A DNA stretch of 64,000 bases from Chryseobacterium sp. Marseille-Q5410 (GCA_946892665.1 CAMPOT010000003.1:124001-188000); one strand, 5' to 3'; numbered from the stretch's first letter, positions 34,249-43,599 are shown. The notes: generated by a model from the sequence alone, not told the origin. A program made the numbers and translations.

Positions 34249-34845
34249 TTAGTTGCGACCTCTGAATCCGGAGTTATTGGAATTATTCCTTAGTGGGCTT
34301 GCCGGTGCTGAAGAGGGTTGTTTTTCCTCCGATGTGCCAGTTCTGAAACCTCCCTGATTCGCTGATGTCCTAGGACTTACCTGCTTTGAAGAAGGCGTAG
34401 TGCTGTTAGCTGTTCCTTTATTGTTGTTCGTATTGGTACGGAAACCACTGTTGGAAGTATTTCCAGTTCTAGTGTTTGTAGTGGTGGTTTGGTTGTTATT
34501 ACGAAGCGTTTGGCTGTTGTTTCGGAAAGTTGCGCTGTTGGTATTGCTGCTACCGGTTGCAGTGTTATTTTGTCTCACTACATAGATTCTTCGGTTGTTT
34601 TGCCCTACATAATAGGGTACCCCATTATCGTAGTAGTAGTTCATGTTGTGGCGATAGTAGTAACCATCGTTTCCGTAATATCCACCTTGTCCGTAGTACG
34701 ATTGTGGTGCATAATAATATCCGTTATCATAATAGGCGTCATAATATGGATTATTGTTGGTTGCGTAGCCGTCGGTATACGCAACACAAGAAGTCAGCCC
34801 TGCTGTGAGGATCATGACTGCAAAGTATTTAATATATTTTTTCAT
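34249..34845 (-). CDS. Asn/Tyr-rich lipoprotein of unknown function
   Basis: This protein of about 198 aa begins at MKKYIKYFAVMILTAGLTSC, a lipoprotein signal with the lipidated Cys at residue 20. A Tyr/Gly-rich stretch follows (about 25-80), then a low-complexity Asn/Thr/Ser/Arg-rich region with repeated FR-N-N-and TNT-like units to the C-terminus. The start at 34845 is preferred to 34887, which would lie inside pnuC. Surface exposure is likely but no function is recognised. It begins 4 nt after pnuC ends. Confidence 0.7.
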   Translation of the reverse strand: MKKYIKYFAVMILTAGLTSCVAYTDGYATNNNPYYDAYYDNGYYYAPQSYYGQGGYYGNDGYYYRHNMNYYYDNGVPYYVGQNNRRIYVVRQNNTATGSSNTNSATFRNNSQTLRNNNQTTTTNTRTGNTSNSGFRTNTNNNKGTANSTTPSSKQVSPRTSANQGGFRTGTSEEKQPSSAPASPLRNNSNNSGFRGRN

Positions 34846-34849
34846 TGTT

Positions 34850-35518
34850 TTAAAGGTTTGTGGTGTTCTTATTTTTTTTCCATTCAAAATAGCCCATAAT
34901 GGCCATACCTGTAAACACCAAATACTGTACCGAAGTAATGCCTAAACCTTTGTAAATCATCATCGGTATGCAGATGAAATCACCGATGATCCAGAAGATC
35001 CAGTTTTCAATTTTGCGTTTTGCCATAAGCCACATTCCGACCAGGAAAACCGCAGTTGTGAAAACATCCAGCCAGTTCGCCCAATCGAGGTGATCCAGCC
35101 CCAATGTGACGTTGTGCATCGAAAAATGGTTATCGATGAACGGTTTGTAATAGTACACGACTGTTACCAGTATTAAGCTCAAGAAAAACAGCACCGACGC
35201 GAATAGCCATTCCTTTTTTTGAGTCCAGGATACGTCGACATGAACATTATCCTGCGAACTTTTTGCCCAAAGTATCCATCCGTAAATACTCATCACGGTA
35301 TAGTAAAAATTAATCATCATATCTCCCAGAAGACCAAAGTTGAAAAGAATATACACATACAAGGCAGTGGATATAATCCCCGTAGGATAAACCCAAATAT
35401 TCTTTTTTATGGAGAAATACACACTAAGTAAACCAAAAATTGTGGCTACCGCTTCCAAAACGATTTGGTAAGTTTCGTAAGATTGGTAAGGAAGCAAGAA
35501 AAGTTCGTAAAGATTCAT
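34850..35518 (-). CDS. pnuC: Nicotinamide riboside transporter PnuC
   Basis: This 222-aa inner-membrane protein has about seven hydrophobic helices and takes up nicotinamide riboside for NAD synthesis. Diagnostic blocks are VEAVATIFGLLSVYFSIK and KNIWVYPTGIISTALYVY near the N-terminus, and the aromatic VFTTAVFLVGMWLMAKRKIENW segment late. Length is typical of PnuC. The B1/NAD riboswitch sometimes found before such genes was not seen. It diverges from the permease at 35696. Confidence 0.92.
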   Translation of the reverse strand: MNLYELFLLPYQSYETYQIVLEAVATIFGLLSVYFSIKKNIWVYPTGIISTALYVYILFNFGLLGDMMINFYYTVMSIYGWILWAKSSQDNVHVDVSWTQKKEWLFASVLFFLSLILVTVVYYYKPFIDNHFSMHNVTLGLDHLDWANWLDVFTTAVFLVGMWLMAKRKIENWIFWIIGDFICIPMMIYKGLGITSVQYLVFTGMAIMGYFEWKKNKNTTNL

Positions 35519-35695
35519 GTTTCCAAAGATAAATATTTTATTTCCGTGATCGTATTTATCATTTATCTATGAAAATCAGAAAACTAACAGCGGTAATTGA
35601 TGTTTTTAAAAATAAAATTGCTAAAAAAAAGTTAATCATTACTAAATTTTTATATTTTTGAAAATCTTAAAAAAGAATAATATTATTTAAAAACT

Positions 35696-37339
35696 ATGGC
35701 GAATATTTGGATAAAAAAACCAATGGAAGCTTATGAAGCGGACATTAAAAAAAGTGAATTAAAAAGGGTTCTTGGCAAATGGAGCCTTACCGCGATTGGT
35801 ATCGGAGCCATTATTGGTGGAGGAATTTTTGTACTTACCGGTACAGGTGCTTATTACAATGCAGGTCCGGCCTTAGCGCTTTCTTTTGTTGTAGCAGGTA
35901 TAGCTTGTGTATTCGCTGCCTTATGTTATGCGGAATTTGCCTCTATTCTCCCGGTTGAAGGATCGGCTTATGCATACGCTTACGGAACCGTGGGCGAAAT
36001 TTTCGCTTGGATTATCGGTTGGGGATTGATCCTGGAATACGCGATGGGATCCATGACCGTAGCGGTTTCGTGGTCGGGCTATTTTGCCAAATTGCTTAAG
36101 ATGTTTGGGTTGCATTTGCCGTATTGGATGACCACCGATCCGGGAACTGCCAAAAAAGCTTTCGGTGAAGCGACCAGACAGATTGCGAATGGCAATCTTC
36201 CGACCGATAAATTACTGGCTTTTCAGGAAACTATCAATAATTTCAATGCAGCTCCGGAAATTTTCGATATGAAAATTTTTCTAAATCTTCCTGCCTTGCT
36301 CATTGTTTTATTTGTTATTTCTATTTTGATCAGAGGAACTAAGGGAGCAGCAAAAGCCAATAATATGATTGTCATCATGAAGGTTTCTGCGATTATTTTT
36401 GTAATTATTGCGGGACTTTTCTTTATTAATGTTGAAAACTGGACGCCTTTTATCCCGGAAGCGACTGTAATTACCGAGAACGGGGTTTCCCATTCGGCGT
36501 ACGGTTATGGGGGAATTATTGCGGGTGCGTCTGCGATTTTTTTCGCGTATGTCGGTTTTGATGCGGTTTCTACCCAAGCGGGAGAAGCCATCAATCCGAA
36601 GAAGGATGTTCCTTTTGCCATCATCACTTCACTGGTGATCTGTACGATACTCTATATCTTGGTTTCATTGGTGCTTACCGGAATGATGCATTATTCCGAC
36701 TTCAATCCTTTGGGCAAATATCCGGATGCGATTAAAGCGCCAGTAGCTTACGCATTCGATATTGCGGGACAAGCTTGGGCAGGATATATTATCACCATTG
36801 CGGCTACTGTTGGATTAATTTCAGTACTAATGGTAATGATTATGGGCCAATCCCGTATTTTCTTAGGGATGTCGAAAGACGGTTTAATTCCTAAAACCTT
36901 TTCTAACGTAAATCGTGAAACGGGAGTTCCTACCAAAAACTTAATGATTTTGGGAGCAATTATTGCAATTGTGGCTTCGCTTACACCTATTAATGATTTA
37001 GCACACATGACCTCTTTTGGTACCTTGTTCGCCTTTACCATGGTGTGTTTAGCAGTTTGGGTACTCCGCGTAAAACAACCAAATGTGGAAAGAAGCTTCA
37101 GAGTTCCAGCGTTGCCGCTGATTGCTACTTTAGGAATTCTGATCAATGTGTATTTAATTTACAACCTTAGTAGAGAAGCCAAAATGTACTCATCCGCATG
37201 GTTGCTTATTGGTTTCGTAATTTATTTCCTCTACAGCAAGCGACATTCAAAACTTCAAAAAGAAGGTTATGGCGAAACCTTTAAAGCTGAAAAAATTCCA
37301 TTGGAGGAAGTGGATATCGATATCGACAACAAAAAATAA
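35696..37339 (+). CDS. APC-superfamily amino-acid permease
   Basis: This 547-aa inner-membrane transporter of the cationic amino-acid transporter type has about 12 hydrophobic helices. Early motifs are LTAIGIGAIIGGGIFVLTG (the substrate-binding first helix) and IACVFAALCYAEFASILPVEGSAYAY. A 90-residue loop lies between helices 4 and 5, and FFAYVGFDAVSTQAGEAINPKKDVP is the conserved APC helix-6 region. The C-terminal tail is charged. Substrate specificity cannot be read. A terminator follows. Confidence 0.9.
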   Translation: MANIWIKKPMEAYEADIKKSELKRVLGKWSLTAIGIGAIIGGGIFVLTGTGAYYNAGPALALSFVVAGIACVFAALCYAEFASILPVEGSAYAYAYGTVGEIFAWIIGWGLILEYAMGSMTVAVSWSGYFAKLLKMFGLHLPYWMTTDPGTAKKAFGEATRQIANGNLPTDKLLAFQETINNFNAAPEIFDMKIFLNLPALLIVLFVISILIRGTKGAAKANNMIVIMKVSAIIFVIIAGLFFINVENWTPFIPEATVITENGVSHSAYGYGGIIAGASAIFFAYVGFDAVSTQAGEAINPKKDVPFAIITSLVICTILYILVSLVLTGMMHYSDFNPLGKYPDAIKAPVAYAFDIAGQAWAGYIITIAATVGLISVLMVMIMGQSRIFLGMSKDGLIPKTFSNVNRETGVPTKNLMILGAIIAIVASLTPINDLAHMTSFGTLFAFTMVCLAVWVLRVKQPNVERSFRVPALPLIATLGILINVYLIYNLSREAKMYSSAWLLIGFVIYFLYSKRHSKLQKEGYGETFKAEKIPLEEVDIDIDNKK

Positions 37340-37345
37340 TAGATG

Positions 37346-37385
37346 AAAAGAGGCCGTTTTAACTTGGATGCGGCCTCTTTTTTTT
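37346..37385 (+). terminator. Rho-independent terminator after the permease
   Basis: Perfect 11-bp stem AAAAGAGGCCG / CGGCCTCTTTT with a 14-nt loop and T tail. It excludes the longer upstream start for the next gene. Confidence 0.85.
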
Positions 37386-37405
37386 GCTTTAATAACATCT
37401 CTTTT

Positions 37406-38422
37406 ATGAAAAAATTCTTCATTTTGTTCGTGCTCATTCACTGCAGTTTTGCCACTGCTCAAAAAGTGCACATCCAGACCTTGCTACAAGATAAAATATC
37501 CATTCGGGCGTTACAAATTTGGGACGACAAAGTGTGGTATTCCGGCACTGATTCCAAATTCGGATATGTGAGTTTGAAAGATACAGCAAACAAAATGCAA
37601 ATGAGAATCAGTGTGGAAAAACTGGAATTTCGAACTTTAGCACAGACCAAAGATGCGTTTTACACTATTAATGTGGGTACTCCTGCGAAATGGTTTACCA
37701 TACAGAAAAGTGATATGAAGGTTAAACTAAACATGATCGACACCACCAAAACCGTTTTCTACGATGCTTTCGCTTTTGACGAGGTTAAAAATCGTGGCAT
37801 TGCCATTAGCGATCCCAACGAAGATGGAAGCAGTAAAAATTTAATTTTTACCTATAAATCCCGCAAAAATCCAAAAACTCAGTTCCCAAAATATTTTCCA
37901 GGTGAAGCGCATTTCGCAGCAAGCAATAGCAATATTGCAATGCACGGAGACTGGGTATGGGTTGCCACTGGTGGAATGAAATCCCGAATTTTCAAATTCA
38001 ATTGGAGCCATCCTTTCACTTGGACCGTTTATGAAACTCCATTCATTCAAGGAACTGCTTCAACCGGTATTTACTCCATCGATTTTTACGATAAAAATTT
38101 TGGGATAGCCGTTGGTGGCGATTATACGAAACAAGCAGAAAACGTCAGCAATATCGCAACCACCCACGATGGAGGAAAAACATGGCAAATTCAAGCATCA
38201 GGAAAGAATAGCGGTTACAAAACCTGTGTGAAATTCCGCCCTAGAAGTAAGGGGAAAGACATCATCGCGGTGGGAGACCAAAACATTGAACTTTCTACCG
38301 ATTTCGGGAAAACCTGGATTACGATTTCAGATGAAAAAGGGCTTTTCGTAGCCGAGTGGATTGATGAAAATAATGTGGTACTTGCCGGAAAAAATAGAAT
38401 CGTGAAAATGACGCTCAATTAA
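37406..38422 (+). CDS. Secreted beta-propeller (BNR/YCF48-like) protein
   Basis: This protein of about 338 aa starts at the ATG at 37406 with a signal peptide (MKKFFILFVLIHCSFATAQ); the longer frame from 37343 runs through the preceding terminator. Repeated units such as GIAVGGDYTKQAENVSNIA, THDGGKTWQIQ and STDFGKTWITIS are BNR/Asp-box-like repeats, as in the YCF48/HCF136 fold. A seven-bladed propeller is plausible. It is often annotated as oxidoreductase in this clade, but no catalytic residue is visible. It converges with the gene at 38488. Confidence 0.78.
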   Translation: MKKFFILFVLIHCSFATAQKVHIQTLLQDKISIRALQIWDDKVWYSGTDSKFGYVSLKDTANKMQMRISVEKLEFRTLAQTKDAFYTINVGTPAKWFTIQKSDMKVKLNMIDTTKTVFYDAFAFDEVKNRGIAISDPNEDGSSKNLIFTYKSRKNPKTQFPKYFPGEAHFAASNSNIAMHGDWVWVATGGMKSRIFKFNWSHPFTWTVYETPFIQGTASTGIYSIDFYDKNFGIAVGGDYTKQAENVSNIATTHDGGKTWQIQASGKNSGYKTCVKFRPRSKGKDIIAVGDQNIELSTDFGKTWITISDEKGLFVAEWIDENNVVLAGKNRIVKMTLN

Positions 38423-38441
38423 TTGAATTTCAATTATAAAC

Positions 38442-38486
38442 AAATCCGGAGTAGGGAAGAAGTGGTTTCCCTGACTCCGGATTTTC
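38442..38486. terminator. Bidirectional cruciform-like terminator
   Basis: AAATCCGGAGT / ACTCCGGATTT outer stem with an inner AGGGAA / TTTCCCT stem, between two converging genes. It marks the last clearly core-genome signal before the accessory region. Confidence 0.8.
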
Positions 38487-38487
38487 T

Positions 38488-39210
38488 TTACCGTTCAGCT
38501 TGCTGCGCCCAAAGATACGCAGCAGAGAAATTTTCAGTATCGCTTGGAGGTTGATTTTTTGGGAGAAATTGTACACAACCCACCATCAGCAACCATCCAT
38601 CAGCAGCATCTATTGGAATGAGCCATTCCTGAGCAGGAAAAGATGCTGTCGCACTGATCTTCGTTTGTACGGTTGAAAGTACTTTTACGGGAACATCAAT
38701 GCTGTTGAGGTCTGCTGAAATCACCATCAGCGTTATGATTGCGGAGTTGCAGTTTTTCGTAGGAATGATTTGGGTTTTCCATTTAATTTCTGGTAAAAAA
38801 ATCTTTAATTCGGTATTGGAGCTACTTTCAACTTCTGGGAAAAAATTAGTGCAGCTCTGCCATTCTATTTTAGGGTTGAATGAGAATCCTGCCAAACACT
38901 GCGGATCCCCAAACTGTGCAAGACTTTCTGGACTACCTGCCAAATCTTGCTGAGCGGTTTTGCGTATTCTAGCTCGGTGGCGCGCTGCAAAATATTGTAT
39001 CGGAGGAATTCCCAAAATCTTTAATAGCTGCATGCGGAATACTTTCTCCTTAGCGCTTACCAGCCCAAAAATTCTTGCTGCAGCCTTGGTTTCGGGCGTT
39101 TGCTTTACTTTATCTGGTTTTACCCGCGCGAAGGTCCGTTGCCCATCATTCACAAATACAATCTGCCCAATTGCACCACTCAGGTTCCCGTTTTTCTTCA
39201 GATTTGCCAT
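38488..39210 (-). CDS. Hypothetical protein beside a tyrosine recombinase, 240 aa
   Basis: The start at 39210 (MANLKKNGNLSGAIGQIVFV) is chosen because the residues before it look like untranslated sequence. The N-terminal 60 residues (GQRTFARVKPDKVKQTPETKAAARIF) resemble DUF6266-like Bacteroidota proteins, which have an N-G-x-L-x-G start followed by a basic stretch. That match is weak. The rest is beta-rich with no catalytic motif. Upstream lie four tandem 11-bp repeats and then a tyrosine recombinase gene on the same strand. Accessory DNA is likely to begin at about this gene. Confidence 0.55.
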   Translation of the reverse strand: MANLKKNGNLSGAIGQIVFVNDGQRTFARVKPDKVKQTPETKAAARIFGLVSAKEKVFRMQLLKILGIPPIQYFAARHRARIRKTAQQDLAGSPESLAQFGDPQCLAGFSFNPKIEWQSCTNFFPEVESSSNTELKIFLPEIKWKTQIIPTKNCNSAIITLMVISADLNSIDVPVKVLSTVQTKISATASFPAQEWLIPIDAADGWLLMVGCVQFLPKNQPPSDTENFSAAYLWAQQAER

Positions 39211-39345
39211 AAGAAATAATTTTGAGGTTGGAATAATACTTTTTTCAAGGCAGAACAAGCGAATACTACTGCTGAGTAACAAGGAGATAACTTCGATAAA
39301 GGTACAATAAAAATCCATTATAAATCTACTATTTCTCCAATAAAC

Positions 39346-39389
39346 TATTGGACTTATATTGGACCTATAATGGACTTATATTGGACTTA
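39346..39389. repeat. Four tandem 11-bp repeats, TATTGGACTTA
   Basis: Four head-to-tail copies in perfect phase: TATTGGACTTA, TATTGGACCTA, TAATGGACTTA and TATTGGACTTA. The 11-bp period places each copy on about the same face of the helix. They lie in the 344-bp gap between the recombinase (minus) and the hypothetical gene it precedes. The core ATTGGACT recurs upstream of the excisionase-like gene at 43.5 kb. Confidence 0.85.
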
Positions 39390-39554
39390 GCAGAAAAGAG
39401 GGTAGGAGGGAACTCCTAATAAATTACGGGTTGCAGCGAAGGAAAAGGCAGAAATTAACATCTATTACTTCTTAACTATCATTAAGAATGTCTTGCAAGA
39501 TTATTTTTAAAGAGGTTTATGCAAAAAGGGAAGTCTTCGTTGATTGAAAACTAT

Positions 39555-40628
39555 CTATAGAGAATCCAGCGGACTTTTTATCCTGGATTTTGAAAGATCT
39601 GTCACATGAGTATAAATTTGGGTGGTTTTAATAGAATTATGTCCTAGAAGCTCCTGAATAAAGCGAATATCGGTACCTGTTTCCATTAAGTGCGTGGCAA
39701 AACTGTGACGCAATCCGTGAATGCCAACTTTCTTGCGAATGCCTGCCTTTTCCATCGCCTTCTTAAAAACCGATTGTGCAGACCTTGCAGAATATGCTTC
39801 GCCTTCTTTACCCTCAAAAAGGTAAACCTTTGGGCGGTAGCTCAGGTAATATTCCCGCAACTCCTGCAGTAAACTGTTCGGAAGTACGACGATGCGGTCT
39901 TTTTTACCTTTTCCCTGTTCGATGCGCACCAGCATTTCCGCACTGTCGATATCGGAAAGTTTTAACGCGACCACTTCACTCACACGAAGCCCCATGCCGT
40001 AACATACTTTCAGAACAAGTGAATGCTTGGGATTTTCTGTGGCAGCAATTATCTTTTTGATTTCAGCTTTGCTAAGCATTTTGGGCAGGAGCAGTTTTTT
40101 CTTTGGGCGCGGAATGTCGAAAAACATTTTTTGGCGGTGGAGTACTTGCTCAAAATAAAACTTTACGGCATTCATGCGGCTGTGGATTTCGCTTTCCGAG
40201 AGTTTCAGTTTTTCGTGGCAGTATAGGAAATAAGAGCGCAAACGCTCGGGCGTAATTTCCTGTACGGGATTTCCTTTCACTACAGATAGCAGCTGAGCAA
40301 ACTCTGTACTGTAAGTTCTTACCGTATTTGCACTATAGCCTTTCAATAGCAGATGCTCCTGAAAACGCGTGAATTCTGGTAAGTTGATAACATGGATTTT
40401 TGCCAAAACCGCTTCACCTGTTATTTTTTGCGGAAGACCGAAAATTGCGCGGTGAGATCTCGTATCAGCTACGTACCATTTTTTCTGGGTCGCCGACCAG
40501 CGGGCCTTGGTTTGCGATCTCAGGTGGCTGATAAGCTCTTTATCTTTCTCAAAACTTACCCAAATCACCTTAGCACCGTGGTGGGTGCCGACGGAAAAAA
40601 TATATCTTTTATCAGCAAAATCAATCAA
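39555..40628 (-). CDS. Tyrosine recombinase/integrase, XerC/D-like
   Basis: This 357-aa site-specific recombinase has an extra N-terminal domain of about 75 residues (VSFEKDKELISHLRSQTKAR, KKWYVADTRSHRAIFGLPQK), then a SAM-like core-binding domain (about 90-175). The catalytic domain keeps the Arg in GLRVSEVVALKLSDID, HGLRHSFATH, the second His in LLGHNSIKTT and the nucleophile Tyr in TQIYTHVT. No ATG is available near the start; the frame opens at TTG 40628, so the start is uncertain. It is divergent from the second integrase and differs from it in architecture. Confidence 0.88.
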   Translation of the reverse strand: MIDFADKRYIFSVGTHHGAKVIWVSFEKDKELISHLRSQTKARWSATQKKWYVADTRSHRAIFGLPQKITGEAVLAKIHVINLPEFTRFQEHLLLKGYSANTVRTYSTEFAQLLSVVKGNPVQEITPERLRSYFLYCHEKLKLSESEIHSRMNAVKFYFEQVLHRQKMFFDIPRPKKKLLLPKMLSKAEIKKIIAATENPKHSLVLKVCYGMGLRVSEVVALKLSDIDSAEMLVRIEQGKGKKDRIVVLPNSLLQELREYYLSYRPKVYLFEGKEGEAYSARSAQSVFKKAMEKAGIRKKVGIHGLRHSFATHLMETGTDIRFIQELLGHNSIKTTQIYTHVTDLSKSRIKSPLDSL

Positions 40629-41057
40629 AATGCTTCGTTTTTTGTGTATGTTAAAATTTCTTAAAAACTCAATAAATTAGGCGAAATTATGGTGAATATT
40701 TTCAAATTACGCAATACAAATTTACTTATAATTTACTATTACACAATATATTACGAAATTTATTTAAATTATTTTAAAAAAATCTTGGTACTTTCAAAAA
40801 TCTGCGTATATTTGATTGTTATCCCAATTATAAAATCTTATTATCCATTTTGCTCTCAAATGCCTATTAAATAAGGATTTATGTTTTTTAACTATGCAAT
40901 AAAAAGTAATAAAAAGCATAGAAAAAACGTATTTGTTGAACCAAATGTTGTACCTTTGTTTTACTTTGCACCCGTTTGAATATCTTATATATCAGTCGTT
41001 TGCATTGCATTGCACAAATATACTTTTTTAATTTCAAAACTTTAATCTTTTTTTATC
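40629..41057. promoter_or_regulatory. 429-bp AT-rich divergent gap between two integrases, with a promoter candidate
   Basis: No gene was seen. TTTG at 40932-40935 and TACCTTTG at 40951-40958 resemble the Bacteroidota -33/-7 pair for the integrase at 41058, with a spacer (15 nt) shorter than ideal. Short repeats such as AATAAAAAG and TTGCATTGCATTGCA occur. An element end (attL) is expected in or near this gap, but no matching direct repeat was found elsewhere in the window. Confidence 0.4.
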
Positions 41058-42275
41058 ATGGCATCAGTTAAATTTGTTTTTAGAACACAGCAGAAAGATA
41101 AAGACGGCCTTTGCCCTCTTTATATCCGATTGATTCAAAATCGTCAATCAAAATTTATTTCAACAGGTGTAAAAGCATTGCCTAGTCAGTGGGATGAAAA
41201 GAATCACAAACTAAAAAAGAACTTCAAAAACAGCACTCGTATTAATGCGATGCTTGCAAAGAAAATTGCTGATGCAGCTGGTACAATTGCAGATACCGAA
41301 AGAAAGCATAAAACAGTAAGTGCAAGGAGACTAAAAGAAGCAGTAAAAGGAAAAGATTGTCTTCCCTTCTTTAAATATTCAGAAGAAAAACTAGAAAAAC
41401 TTAAATCCAATTATTCAATTAACACCTATGATGTCTACCGCAGTCAGCTTAAGAAGTTTAAAGAATATGTAAATGATAATAATCTTATGTTTGACGACAT
41501 CACCATCGTTTTACTACAAGATTATATGCTTTATCGTAATCAAAAATTCGACAATAATAAAACTACCCAAAAACTAAGCATGATCGTTCTTTCGATGATG
41601 TTTAAGAATGCCCAGAAAGAAGGACTTATTGAAGAAACCTTAAACCCCTTCAAAAATTTAGAACTTCAGGTAGAACCTAGCAAAAGACAATTTCTAACAG
41701 AGGCACAATTTAACCAGCTTCGAGAAGCAAAATTTACAACGAAATCAAAAGCTGAATTATACCGCGATCTTTTTATGTTTTCGGTTTCAGCTGGTGGGCT
41801 TCGTTTTTCTGATGTAGTAACCCTAACTTGGGATAATTTTAATGAGCAAGAGCAAATCATTAGAAAAGAAATTGAAAAAACAGGCAGAATTCATGCTTTT
41901 AAAATTGGAAAGACAGCGCTAGAAATAATAGAAAAATACAGAACTCTAGGAAAATCCAAAGGAAACTTCATCTTCCCGGCTATTAAAAATGCAGATTTTC
42001 ATTTATTATCTGAAGAGAAAAGAAACTCACTCGTTGGAAGCTGCAACACAATTTGTGGAAAGCACCTCAGAGAATTAGGAAAAAAACTAAAATTCCCTTT
42101 CTCCCTTACCTTTCACTTAAGCCGTCATACTTTTGCTACAATGGCTTTGAATAAAGGGATGAGAATTGAATATGTAAGCAAATTGCTTGACCACAGAAAT
42201 ATTTCTACCACTCAGATTTATGCTAAAATTGTAAACGATGAACTGAACAAAGCAGTCGATGCTTATGTAATCTAA
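41058..42275 (+). CDS. Tyrosine integrase of a Bacteroidota integrative element
   Basis: This 405-aa phage-type integrase has an arm-DNA-binding domain (about 1-90, with VKFVFRTQQKDKDGLCPLYIR), a SAM-like core-binding domain (about 105-200) and a catalytic domain. It keeps the Arg in GGLRFSDVVTLTW, H-x-x-R in FHLSRHTFAT, His in LLDHRNISTT and the Tyr in TQIYAKI. This three-part form is typical of CTn/IME integrases of the phylum and distinct from the shorter XerC/D-like enzyme upstream. It ends at a strong terminator. Confidence 0.92.
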   Translation: MASVKFVFRTQQKDKDGLCPLYIRLIQNRQSKFISTGVKALPSQWDEKNHKLKKNFKNSTRINAMLAKKIADAAGTIADTERKHKTVSARRLKEAVKGKDCLPFFKYSEEKLEKLKSNYSINTYDVYRSQLKKFKEYVNDNNLMFDDITIVLLQDYMLYRNQKFDNNKTTQKLSMIVLSMMFKNAQKEGLIEETLNPFKNLELQVEPSKRQFLTEAQFNQLREAKFTTKSKAELYRDLFMFSVSAGGLRFSDVVTLTWDNFNEQEQIIRKEIEKTGRIHAFKIGKTALEIIEKYRTLGKSKGNFIFPAIKNADFHLLSEEKRNSLVGSCNTICGKHLRELGKKLKFPFSLTFHLSRHTFATMALNKGMRIEYVSKLLDHRNISTTQIYAKIVNDELNKAVDAYVI

Positions 42276-42294
42276 ATATCATTATTTTATCCTC

Positions 42295-42328
42295 AATCAC
42301 TTCAGATTTTTTCTGAAGTGATTTTTCT
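42295..42328 (+). terminator. Terminator after the integrase
   Basis: Perfect 12-bp stem AATCACTTCAGA / TCTGAAGTGATT with a short T loop and a T tail. Confidence 0.85.
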
Positions 42329-42560
42329 TTCCAGTACTATATTTACTCAAATTAATGATTTTGCATTAAAATCTGACCTTTGTTAATAACTTCCTATTGA
42401 CTTTTGCGTTATTATTCATTATTTTCGTAAAATGATGAAAAAGCAATGAAAATGCATTAATTTCGAAATGAAAATGATTCATTCGTGCTTATCATCAGAA
42501 ATATCAGTTAAACTGATGCGTTATTGATAATTACCATTTAAAATCATATCTTTTCTCGTT

Positions 42561-43454
42561 ATGGAACGCTATCTCATGAAGGAATCTGCACCTTTCGTGC
42601 AATTTTCGTCCGTAAAATCTTCGGACGATTTTAATTCGATTTTTGATATCGAAAAAACACCTAAGCAAACTATTGAGGAGTATTGTCAACAGTTGCTTTA
42701 CCGTTCCTTCACGATAACACATTCTCAAATTCCTGCTTTTATAGCTCATCATTGCAATTTGGTCAATGACGCTAATAAATGGCTCAACAAATTTGAAAAG
42801 CTCTTAACCCTCAATGAAGAATTGTTTTCCGGTACCCGGAACCAAAGCCGTTTGGTTAAATTTTATACTTGCATTGAAATCAAGCGAAATAAATTGGCAG
42901 ATGAAGCTGCAAAAACAGAAAAAGTTAAACCTGCAAAAAAATACATCAATGCAGAAAGCGAAGAACGATATTTTTCATTTAAAGAAACACGTTTAGAGAT
43001 TGATAATTTGCTGGATATTAAAGAAAAGATATACTTTCTCACCTCCGAAATCTACGAGTACAGAACAGCGGATATCGTCATGAAAAATCAAAAGCTTCCT
43101 GACTTTGATATTGAATGTGAAAAGCTCATCGGAAAAATTCAAACATTGGCAAAACTCCGTCAAGAAATTGACGAATCAAAACTAACTCCTAATAATACAA
43201 ATTCACAGAATGAAAAAATTGTTCTAAATGGTCCCATTAATATTCTCACAAATGCATTTAAGCAGATGATGCCTTCCGTAAAGCCTACGGGAAAACCATA
43301 CATTCAAGGTAAAATCAAAGATATGGTTGCATTTATTGCAGATAATTTTGTGGATGAGAACGGAAATGCTTTATCTAAAGATACTCTGCAAACATACCTT
43401 TCCCCAGGAAGAAATGACAAAGATCCAAATGCTGATATGCAAGTAAACTTCTAG
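42561..43454 (+). CDS. RteC-like mobile-element protein
   Basis: This 297-aa helical, basic cytosolic protein is found in this position, between integrase and excisionase, in many Bacteroidota elements. The C-terminal 60 residues (IKDMVAFIADNFVDENGNALSKDTLQTYLSP) resemble the helix-turn-helix end of RteC, which regulates excision in CTnDOT-type elements. The N-terminal two-thirds is not recognised. An alternative start is the ATG at 42579. Assignment is by position and C-terminal pattern, so moderate. Confidence 0.55.
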   Translation: MERYLMKESAPFVQFSSVKSSDDFNSIFDIEKTPKQTIEEYCQQLLYRSFTITHSQIPAFIAHHCNLVNDANKWLNKFEKLLTLNEELFSGTRNQSRLVKFYTCIEIKRNKLADEAAKTEKVKPAKKYINAESEERYFSFKETRLEIDNLLDIKEKIYFLTSEIYEYRTADIVMKNQKLPDFDIECEKLIGKIQTLAKLRQEIDESKLTPNNTNSQNEKIVLNGPINILTNAFKQMMPSVKPTGKPYIQGKIKDMVAFIADNFVDENGNALSKDTLQTYLSPGRNDKDPNADMQVNF

Positions 43455-43515
43455 TCCAATTTTTAAACATTCGTTTAATTTATCAAAATACTAAAGTCCA
43501 GTGAGTTACAAACAA

Positions 43516-43552
43516 TTTAGTCCAATCGGACTAAATTGGACTCATCGGACTT
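43516..43552. promoter_or_regulatory. Palindrome cluster with GGACT core before the excisionase-like gene
   Basis: TTTAGTCC / GGACTAAA form 8-bp arms with a 4-nt centre at 43516-43535, followed by ATTGGACT (43535) and CGGACTTTTTT. Further copies of AGTCCAAT (43453) and AAGTCCA (43494) stand nearby. This could be a terminator of the RteC-like gene, an operator, or recombination sites. The same core forms the 11-bp tandem repeat at 39.3 kb. Confidence 0.55.
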
Positions 43553-43599
43553 TTTTCTTTCCTTCAATTTTGCTTCATAATCTTAAACCCAATAATATT

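Noticed and set aside
35519-35695. NAD- or thiamine-type riboswitch before pnuC
   Set aside because: The short divergent gap is AT-rich and shows no conserved riboswitch core.
37343-37405. Upstream start for the beta-propeller gene
   Set aside because: It lies inside the permease terminator hairpin and precedes a good signal peptide starting at 37406.
39346-39389. CRISPR or ToxN-type antitoxin repeat
   Set aside because: An 11-bp period with no spacer is too short for either, and no toxin gene is adjacent.
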